Shown in pieces: positions 56,742 through 64,000 of a DNA stretch of 64,000 nucleotides. Position numbers and translations under genes: made by a program. Below the pieces are notes generated by a model, which saw only the letters and a program-made list of their open reading frames with translations, ran no database searches and was not told the origin of the DNA. Positions within the stretch are counted from its first letter, which is position 1. Every line of letters starts with the position of its first letter. The stretch lies in NCBI GenBank assembly GCA_964019695.1, contig OZ026516.1, positions 79,563,018-79,627,017 of the forward strand, given 5' to 3'. This stretch comes from Loripinus fragilis. Lineage: Eukaryota > Mollusca > Bivalvia > Lucinida > Lucinidae.

Positions 56742-59700
56742 CTGCAACACACAAGTAATCTAACATCAAATTGGCCTTGTTGTTTTTAAAAAAACCTGTC
56801 CTCGAAGTGTCCGACAAAGCGAGTTTAAAACTAGTCTTCTCAGCTACAGAGCCTAGCTAGAAAATTGAAATTTCACCTGCAGCAAATTTACATATGGCAA
56901 TTTCTAAGAAGGGAAAAACAAAGGCGCTGATCAGACTGCGCAAATGCGCAGACTGGTCTGCGCCTTCTTTGTTCGCAAACCCCCGAAGACAGGTTTTCTC
57001 GCGTTGAGGCCCAAATGTGACACCAGAAAAAAAGCTCTTATAGCATAAAAACAAGCAAATCAGAACTCCAAACTAGATGAGCTGAAGCGCTCACCTGATC
57101 TTAACAATGTTAAAATAGATCAAGGTCAACTTAGGCTTATTATTTAAACATATTTTTTTTAACCATGGGCATGGTGGCCATTTTGGTCAAGTGAAATATT
57201 ATTTTTGTTTTATCTACTGAATAGTCCATATGAAATTTGAGTTCACACAGCCCAATGAGAAAAAGATGTTTAGATATGTGACAGACCAAAAGGAGTGGCC
57301 TTGGATGAAAAATCAAAGGTCAGCTTGACCTTTGTTGCTTATGTAAAACCAGTGTTTCCATAAGGCTTTAATAGCATTTCTCAAGAGTATTATGATTTTC
57401 GCTAAAACAGTTACAGAAAAATGAACATTTCAAGATTTTTCATATATAAATGCATTAGGAAACAAATTGGGCTTTGTAATAAAAAAGGTCAAGGTCAACC
57501 CCTATTCATCATTTGTGCAAACCTGGTAGGACCCACATCGCTAATACTACATACCAAATCCCAAGGCCATTAGCCTTTTGGTTCCAGAGTAGAAGATAAT
57601 TAGAGAGTTTTTACCTTATATGGGCATGGTGGCCATCTTGGTCATGTGACCATTTACATTTGTTGTAAATTTACTCCCCTATGAAATTTGAGTTCAATTG
57701 GTCTAGTGGTTTGTGAGAAAACTTTTAATATATTAATGGATAAGGGACATTGGCTGAAAGGTCAAAGGTCAAGCTTGACCTTTTTAACTCATTTATAGCC
57801 ATTATCTCATTAGGTTTAACATATCAAGTGAGAATAATGACTTTGGTTTCAACAGCATTCAAAAAATCAACTTTTCATTCAATTTTTTTCCAATTTATAA
57901 ATGTGTTTGGAAGTAAATTTGACCTTGATGTTAAGTAGATCAAGGTTAACCTAATATCATCATTTGAACACACTTGGTATGCCCTATATCCCAAATAATA
58001 CATACCAAGCCCCAAGGTCGACAACCTTCTGGTTCTGGAGAAGATTTTTAAAGGGTTTTACAATATATGGGTATATCGGCCATCTTGGTCATGTGACCAG
58101 CACAATTTGTATAAATTTTGGCTAACTTATCCTAAGGAGTCTTCATATTAAAATTGAGTTCAATTGGCCTAATGGTTTCTGAGAAAACAATGATTTAATA
58201 TATTGATGGGACCCCAATATGAGCAACCTTGGCTGAAAGGTCAAGGTCAACCTTGACATTTGGAACTTATTTATAGTCATTGTCTCATTTGGTTGAACAT
58301 ATCTAGTGATTATAATAATGACTGGCTTCAACAGTTTTCAAAAAACTATCTTTTCCAGACAATTCTCATTTAAATGAATTAGGAAGCAAATTTGACCTTG
58401 ACATTAAGTAGGTCAAGGTCAACCTAGGATCATCATTTAAATAAACTTGGTACAGAGATGCTAACCCTAAATGTTGCTCTTCAGGAATATGAACTACACT
58501 TTTCAGGTATCTGGGGAAATTTTCTGGAATGCCGCATATTTTGCCATAAATGTTGTAAAAAAATGCACTCACACAAGACAGCATCAATATCCCCTAGTAC
58601 GTGACCCTCTTCCTCCTCCCAAATGCATAGCTGACAGCTTTATTTCAACTTCATGCATACTATTCTCCGGCTTTCAATTGGCTTCAGTATTGGCCAAAGA
58701 TTTGTATAATCTGATGAATGAAGCTGCCTCTGATTGCTTAGGCCGACAAACTTAGGATAGTCGAGGATACATTTGCTTGTCTTGTCAAAATTTGACTTAA
58801 AAATACACTTTTAACATAGTGAAGTTGTTGTGCTGTTGTGTCTGTTCCTTGTCATCTTGTGGTCACCTGCTGGGAAAGGGCTGAGCTCTTGGCTGTTGTG
58901 TTTGTTGTGTTTTGTCACTTTCCCAAAAATGTCCTGGTCACTTCAGAATTAAGGGTGAGGTTGGCACCGTGAAACTGGATTCAGCCTTCCTGTATAATAT
59001 TTTACTGACCGTTCCAAGGCGGTATTTCTTTTGTGGAGCATTTATGGGTTTTTTTTCTGTCTTGTGTTTGTTATGCCTTTGTGTGTGTCTGTTTACTTGT
59101 GCCTTGTAGTCACCTGCTGGGAGAGGGCTGATCTCTTGGCTCTCGTTTGTGTTGTGTAACTGTGAGTTTGTCACTTTCCCATTGGTATCCTGGGTCAGGT
59201 TTGGTACTTGATTGTATTGGTTCCTGATCTTTGCACCCTTACTTACTTTGTTCCAGATGTTTCAATGAAGAAATGTAGGAGTCATAGATGACATAAATGT
59301 TCTTAATAAATATAGTTTACTATGGTAATGAAGTTGTGACCCTTAACAAATTTTGAGTGGTATATTTATAGAGCCAGTAATGAGACACTAGGTGTACCTA
59401 CAAAAAAAGTAAAACTTTTTCGACCACATGAAATAGCCATCACTATTCAAACTGGTGGACAATTTTGCTGGTCCTCGGGATTTATAGAGAATAAGTTGAA
59501 TTACTTAGTCTTAGAACCTGCCACATTGTAAACTTGGACAAATATATTTTTTAAAGATACTTCTTGCTAATACTTCCCTTTGCATCTATCAGATAACAAA
59601 GCATAGGACACCATATACAATCCCTAAATTAACTAAACTTATGTAAATACAGTAAACCAGGTTTTAGTCCTAAAATTAATCACTCATTACAGTAAAACCT

Positions 59701-62700
59701 GTCTTAAGCGACCACTCAAAAATTTAAAAAAACAAAGGTCTTAAGTACAAATAGTTACTTAATGAAGGTCGAAAGTATTGCAGAATGCTGTCTTGGAGCA
59801 TTCTGCAATATTTTTGACCTGCATTAAGCGATAATCAGTCTTGAAAACAAATTTTGGTCTTCTTTTTGAGTGGCCGCTTAAGACAGGTTTTACTGTAATG
59901 TGTGATTAATTTTAGGACTAAAACCTGGTTTCCCCCGACTCGCTATATTGAGTGCTAGACTCCCTGTCTAGGACCCTGAGAAAATAGTTGTGCACCCTCT
60001 GGAACTCCACAATATATTTGTATGAGCGGTGACATGTGATTTCCAACTTTTTTTTTGCTACTATTTATATGAAATGTCTGATAAGTATGTTTGAATTGAT
60101 TCTTTATGTCCCAGTCACCAATTTTTCAGTTATGTCAGGACAGGTCTTCCTGGGTTGAACCAGTTCTAAGCAAGGATTGATGTGTCTTGCTCAAGAACAT
60201 AATGCAGTGATGCCAGTGAGGCTGGAACCCGCAACCTCTCAGTCTTGAGTCATGCAAACCCTGCTAAGACCCTGGTTAGCTGGATGAGACTTACCGAGGT
60301 TCTGAAGATTAAACAGTCTCCCAAGCTCAAATGGCAGTACTCTAAGCTGATTGTAATTCAATAATAGTTCTCGAAGTTGTATAAGGTCACCAATCTCAGG
60401 GGGTAAGCTTCTTATCTTGTTGGATGAAAGATCTAAATGATAGAGATGTTCTAGGCGGCTTATATCTGGAGGGATTCGTATAAGATTGTTATCATTTAAA
60501 TATAGTTTTGTCAGATGCTGCAGTTTCCATAATGATGGGCACAGGTTGCGTACAGTTCCTGAAAAGAAAAGGTCATTAGTTGACTCTTACAGGGTTCATA
60601 CAGGCATTATTGTGTAAAATTCAAGGACTTTTCAAGGACTTTTCAAAGACTTTCCTACTGTTTTCAAGGACTGAAAACTTAAGAAAAATGCTGATTTACA
60701 TGTTAAAATTCTGATTCTGAAATGCTAGAGTCCATTACTAAAGATATTAGTTTAAGATAATAACTATAAAATGGTGGTGCCTTTATTTGGTGCAGCATAA
60801 TGCTGCACCAAATAAAGGCACCACAATTTTATACTGATTTAGGTCTCCAAAACACTGATGAATCCTCCTGTTAATTGTAAAATTCAAGGACTTTTCGAGA
60901 TCTTTGAGTGTTTTTCCAGTTCTTTTCAAGGCAAATTTCATTTTCAAGGACTTTTCAAGACAGTCCTGTATATTCAAGTACTTTTCATACCCTGCGAACC
61001 CTGTAGTTGACTCTTAGTCTTAGCATGTTCCGCAATGTTACAGTTTTTTGTGGTCTGCTGAGTCTATTTTGAAAAAAAATCTGAATATCATCAGTGACCA
61101 ACAGTTTGTATCCAGATCAGACCCGACATTTTCATTTTGTGGGTCTGCTCTGGGTACACAGCTGATTCTGAACTAGGAAAAACCATTGCCAATGATTACA
61201 TGGCTATCAAGGAAACAAAAACAGAATAAAAACCGTTTTTTCTTGGAAATGTTTTAATAAATGTTGGAAAACATGCTGAAACCGAATGACTTATAAAAAA
61301 AGCATTTCAAACGAAAGCATTTTTCAGAAATATGCAGTGAACAGTTACTGACATGTGCGCAAAATATACCTTAATCCAATAGGTTGTGGGGAAAATTAGA
61401 ACTATTTTCATTAAGCAGATAACATTTTAATATTTGCTTTCGAACACATCAAGAGGGATAATTATACAACAAAATCGAACCAATATATGTTTTTCAAATA
61501 TTTCCGCTGATGAGTAGTTTTGCAACTAAACTATGACGTGATACGGAACTAGGAAAGATTCAGAACTGGGCAACTAACTGTATGTGTAATTTTATTAGAC
61601 GGCATTATAAGAAACAGATTTTTCTATAGTTTAGGTCTGGTGGCCAAAATGGCGAAACTATTTGAATTGTTTTGAATTTGGGTCAGTAGTTCAGGAGATA
61701 TTGTACTGTACATGTATAAAGATTTTTCTATTTTTAGCTCTGGGCCTGGCCTATTTTCTTAAGGGGATATATCTTTCAAAAGCTCTTACTTGCATGAAAT
61801 TTTTCCTGTATAAACAAAAATTGCTTCTTTATCAAGGAGAGGGATACCTCTAGCCACATTGTTGTATGAACAATTTATAAATCTCACATAGATCACTTTA
61901 CGCCCCAACATACAGCTTTTGAGCAATCGACAGCATGAATATCAGTCGTTTTTGAGTTACTTCCTGGTTTTATTTCGTTTGCAATATTGTGACATGCTGG
62001 GTGAACTTTAGAGAAAAACACTTACATAAACATGAACTGCAATTATCCAACTACAATATGGAAAAATATTTTACCCAAATGTACTGGCAGAACAATATAT
62101 TTTTCGAATTTTTGCTTATAAATGTTCCAAGGTCAAAAGTAAAAATTGTAAATAATACAAGAAACACATATATTTGGATAAAAATACTTACCCATATTGT
62201 AGTTGGATAACTGTAGTTCTTGTTCATGGTACATTTTTATCTAAATTTCACCCATTATGCGACAATATTGTAAACGGAATAAAACCAGGAAGTAACTCAA
62301 AAATGATTGATAAGCATGCTGCTGAGTGCTCAAAAGCTGTATGTTGGGATGTTAAGTGATCTGTGTGAGATGTATAAATTGTCCATACAATAGTATAGCC
62401 AAAGGTATGTCTCCATGATAAAATAGCCATTTTTGTTTATACAGGAAAAAGTTCATTCAAGTGCGAGCTTTTGAAAGCAATATCTCCTTAAGCGGAACAG
62501 AATAATTTGTGCAATTTTGGTAAAGGGCATAATTGGGAAAATTTCATTTTTTTGTGTGAAATTATCTTAAATTTGAATCAGTGGTTAAGGAGAATATGTT
62601 GTTCAAAGAAAAAGCAAGATGAAGACCGATCACAAAAGCTCACTTATGACAAGTGAACTAGAACACCAAAGGGTGGTCGCATGGGTGGAAAGACCGACAG

Positions 62701-63351
62701 ACAACATGAAAACAGTATACATTTCCACAAACACAGTTTGCTGGGTATAAAGAAATTCAAAATAACTTAGACCTGAGGTTTCTTTTGGTATGCAAAACTG
62801 ACCAATAAGGGTTTCCTTTACTTATATGTCTTACCCCATCAGGAAAAAATTATGAAAATTTTGAACAATTATTTATCACATGACATCAAGTCTGGAAGTG
62901 ATGTAATGCCTTGCAATAAAATCAATAAACTACTAGAGGTTTACAGATTTAGTAACATTATATAATGAGGTTTATTATAAAGTTGCGTAAAAGATGGCAA
63001 AATCTTGATGTTTTAACACCAAAAAATGTGAAATTTATTATTATACTTTTATAAAGTCATGTGAAAAACAGAACCTATCACTCATGATCCTGTATCCTTG
63101 TATTTAGTAAACTCATTGCGAAAAGGAAATAAAATGCTCTGCAAGCCTTGTATTTTACCTCTTTTCCTCAACTTGTTTAATAAATTCAATTATACACGAA
63201 ATACTCATGTAAGATCTTCTTTGTAGCATACCTGTTATCTCCAGCTCATACCAGGAAGACTTCTTGCCAGCCACAATATCCTCCATTGACATATAGGTGT
63301 GTTTTCTCTGAGGATTTGGTGTATCATATCTGTCCTTTGGCATCCTGATTC
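56649..63351 (-). CDS. CNOT6: CCR4-NOT deadenylase subunit CNOT6/CNOT6L, N-terminal LRR part (three exons)
   Basis: Three minus-strand exons join in frame: 63232-63351, 60295-60558, 56649-56741. All are bounded by ag/gt, with phase-1 junctions throughout. The product starts MPKDRYDTPNPQRKHTYMS, like vertebrate CNOT6/6L and yeast Ccr4 relatives, continues through KKSSWYELEITG and then four leucine-rich repeats (LYLNDNNLIRIPPDI, LDLSSNKIRSLPPEI, LLLNYNQLRVLPFEL, GNPLNPDML). The family removes poly(A) from mRNA as part of the CCR4-NOT complex. The LRR contacts the CNOT7/8 deadenylase and the C-terminal exonuclease-endonuclease-phosphatase domain is catalytic. Only about 157 of the usual 550 or so residues are here, so the catalytic domain is not represented. 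I did not find its exons to the left. Start ATG 63343 matches the family; an upstream exon must supply 5' UTR, since an acceptor precedes it by 8 bp. Confidence 0.9.
56790..57012. mobile_element. 4496-family MITE in CNOT6 intron, copy 3
   Basis: aaacctgtcctcg, ccgacaaagcgag, cagctacagagcctagctag, gcgctgatcagactgcg and ggttttctcgcgttgaggccc match 16944-17180. The end nearest the exon lacks the final gggcctc. It starts about 48 bp upstream of the exon-56741 acceptor. Confidence 0.85.
57065..58460. repeat. HINE-like element in CNOT6 intron (gtggccatctt type)
   Basis: Left-end word gatgagctgaagcgctcacc, then three large modules of about 400-450 bp with ggtcaaggtcaacc, catcatttgtgcaaacc, gtggccatcttggtcatgtg and gaaatttgagttcaattgg. 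No terminal hairpin found. Confidence 0.6.
58461..58819. other. Intronic, nothing certain
   Basis: A 94-codon plus-strand frame (58471-58755) is antisense to CNOT6 and has no supporting features. No repeat recognised. Confidence 0.35.
58820..59245 (+). repeat. Dispersed repeat family X, plus copy with partial duplication
   Basis: 58945-59245 matches 50262-50590 in order (gggtgaggttggcac, gaccgttcca, ggcggta, gtcacctgctggga, cctgggtcaggtttgg). A partial copy precedes it at 58820-58935, sharing cacctgctgggaaagggctg and tcttggct. Confidence 0.7.
59246..59653. other. Intronic, nothing recognised
   Basis: No exon or repeat recognised. Confidence 0.35.
59654..59931. repeat. Palindrome (34-bp arms) interrupted at its centre by a MITE
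   Basis: Arms 59654-59687 and 59898-59931 (aaaccaggttttagtcctaa outermost) are inverted copies with one mismatch. Removing the nested MITE and one TA leaves a palindrome with TA at its dyad. Confidence 0.88.
59690..59895. mobile_element. TA-flanked MITE, cagtaaaacctgtct ends, copy 2
   Basis: Ends cagtaaaacctgtcttaagc and gcttaagacaggttttactg, TA at 59688-59689 and 59896-59897. Central palindrome attgcagaatgct / agcattctgcaat. Better preserved than 37496-37702. Confidence 0.9.
59932..60089. other. Intronic, nothing recognised
   Basis: Short stretch without recognised features. Confidence 0.3.
60090..60270 (-). repeat. tRNA-derived SINE (minus), 5'-truncated, in CNOT6 intron
   Basis: gattctttatgtcccagtca, gaaccagttctaagc, gtgtcttgctcaagaac and gaggctggaacccgcaac match the family, but the A-box end is missing after about 60256. 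Lies just downstream of the LRR exon's donor. Confidence 0.8.
60295..60558 (-). CDS. CNOT6: CNOT6 LRR exon
   Basis: Acceptor ttttcttttcag, exon GAACTGTACGC..., 264 bp, donor gtaagt. It begins after one base of a codon and ends after one base, encoding 88 codons' worth including three canonical LRRs (consensus LxxLxLxxNxLxxIPxxI). Confidence 0.93.
60590..61003. mobile_element. Foldback element with cagggttc ends, copy 2, 13-bp flanking duplication
   Basis: Ends cagggttcatacaggc and ataccctgcgaaccctg are inverted. caaggacttttcaa words occur on both sides of a central hairpin (ctttatttggtgcagcat and its inverse). Flanked by a perfect 13-bp direct repeat tagttgactctta (60577-60589, 61004-61016). 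Starts 31 bp upstream of the LRR-exon acceptor. Confidence 0.85.
61017..61589. other. Intronic, nothing certain
   Basis: Contains a atccagatcagac / gtctgctctgggta inverted pair at about 61111-61156, related to words at 26690 and 63450. No exon. Confidence 0.35.
61590..62660. repeat. HINE-like element split by a TTAA foldback
   Basis: Left part 61590-61758 (gtctggtggccaaaatgg, gggtcagtagttcaggag, tttttagctctggg); right part 62492-62660 (ggaacagaataatttgtgc, aattttggtaaagggcat, gaccgatcacaaaagctcac, short hairpin). The halves join in the order seen at 10640-10990. Confidence 0.65.
61763..62487. mobile_element. TTAA-flanked long foldback element (725 bp)
   Basis: Flanked by TTAA at 61759-61762 and 62488-62491. 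Inverted arms run about 330 bp each, with matches such as gctttcaaaagctc, ttcctgtataaacaaaaat, acatacagcttttgagca and gttacttcctggtttta. Almost the whole element is arm. No protein; TTAA target suggests piggyBac-type mobilisation. Confidence 0.88.
62661..63231. other. Intronic, nothing recognised
   Basis: AT-rich intron next to the first CNOT6 coding exon; no repeat recognised. Confidence 0.35.
63232..63351 (-). CDS. CNOT6: CNOT6 first coding exon
   Basis: Acceptor ggcttttcag is followed by GAATCAGG then ATG (63343). It encodes 37 residues to ELEIT and one base of the next codon; donor gtatgc follows at 63231. The eight bases before ATG are presumably 5' UTR. Confidence 0.9.
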
Positions 63352-63368
63352 CTGAAAAGCCATTTAAA

Positions 63369-63605
63369 AACCCTTAATGTGCCAATCACAACAAAATTCG
63401 TCTGCTTTTCTCATCTGCTATAATGTTTAAGAAGCCTCTATGGCAAACAGTGTGGACCCAGATCAGACTGCTCCTATAATAAAAGCAGTCTGTTCTGGGT
63501 CCATGCTGTTTGCTTCTATACTTAATTCGTCAGTAATGTTAGGAAATTATTTGCAGCAGACAACTTCAGCAGACAGCATTTTTCTTGGCCCTTTAAGGAA
63601 TAATG
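63369..63605. mobile_element. MITE-like foldback, related to the ttaaccc/taaagcgcc family
   Basis: Left aacccttaatgtgccaatca, right tcttggccctttaaggaa. It has an internal inverted pair ggcaaacagtgtggaccca, gatcagactgct and agcagtctgttctgggtcca. gcagcagacaact links it loosely to the 19142 family, but the centre is different. Confidence 0.55.
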
Positions 63606-63673
63606 ATTTAGAACAGCTCTGGAAATTATAAAATTTCGTGAGCATTGTGCACAACCATACTATTTATGTTACT

Positions 63674-63858
63674 TTGTTTGTTTTTCTTTTAATCACAGTC
63701 AACAATTTTCAGTCATGTCTGGACGGGTCTACCTGGGGTGAACCAGTACTAAGCAGAGGACAAAGTGTTTTGCTCAAGGACACAACTCAGTGCCTCTGGT
63801 GAGGCTCAAACCCGCAACCTCTTGATCTCAAGTCAAGCACTCTAGCATTGAGCCATGT
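63674..63858 (-). repeat. tRNA-derived SINE (minus)
   Basis: gaaccagtactaagcagagg, caaggacacaactcagtg, gaggctcaaacccgcaac, tcaagcactctagc and gagcca run in family order. The head is mildly diverged. Located upstream of the first coding exon. Confidence 0.85.
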
Positions 63859-64000
63859 TAAATATTTAAGAAGCACACCCTTTAAACTGTTCAAATGACC
63901 GAAAGTAGCTGTTGTCTGAATGCACGTTGGTCTAATGTGCAACACAAACGGACATGTACAGAGTTTACCTATGAAGCCTTGTATTTGAAAGGTGGAAATA

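Noticed and set aside
58471..58755. 94-codon plus-strand frame antisense to CNOT6
   Set aside because: Intronic, no recognisable family or splice sites, and length is within chance for this composition.

Overview
The window looks like repeat-saturated intron and intergenic DNA from a metazoan, most likely a bivalve mollusc. Three exons with canonical splice sites encode the N-terminal leucine-rich-repeat part of a CCR4/CNOT6-type deadenylase. The repeat landscape also fits bivalves: tRNA-derived SINEs, pearl/Helentron-like (HINE) elements with (ACGG)n tracts, TA- and TTAA-flanked MITEs, hAT-like elements and foldback repeats. Species cannot be fixed from this sequence. No rRNA, functional tRNA, CRISPR or prokaryotic operon structure was seen.

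Gene content is sparse and entirely on the minus strand. CNOT6 exons lie at 63232-63351, 60295-60558 and 56649-56741, with consistent phase-1 junctions. They cover the start through the fourth LRR; the catalytic nuclease exons were not found further left. A 1.5-kb open exon at 24629-26129 encodes about 500 residues of an unrecognised Ser/acidic-rich, Tyr/Pro-rich protein and ends at a splice donor. A 94-codon ORF at 28777-29061 and an ATG-less ORF at 13188-13400 (plus strand) are weak candidates. A LINE 3' fragment (35981-36428, minus) is embedded in a satellite.

Layout: 1-24 kb is a mosaic of foldbacks, SINEs, HINE-like tandem modules and MITEs. 24.6-29.1 kb holds the orphan coding exon and small ORF. 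29-33 kb is MITEs, one HINE and one SINE. 33-37 kb is a 57-bp satellite interrupted by a nested DNA transposon and the LINE fragment. 38.1-40.3 kb is a second, sequence-unrelated 57-bp satellite. Both satellites have a short block in inverted orientation at the left. 40.8-46.3 kb is mostly HINE-like modules. 46.3-53.1 kb carries pogo-like, mariner-like and hAT-like elements with target duplications. 55.3-63.9 kb contains the CNOT6 exons in introns full of MITEs, SINEs and HINE modules.

The most interesting structures are: (i) several HINE/pearl-like families sharing one architecture but each with its own terminal hairpin; (ii) the two neighbouring 57-bp arrays with inverted left ends; (iii) a TA-flanked MITE sitting exactly at the dyad centre of an older palindrome (59654-59931); and (iv) foldback repeats whose copies carry compensatory changes in both hairpin arms.
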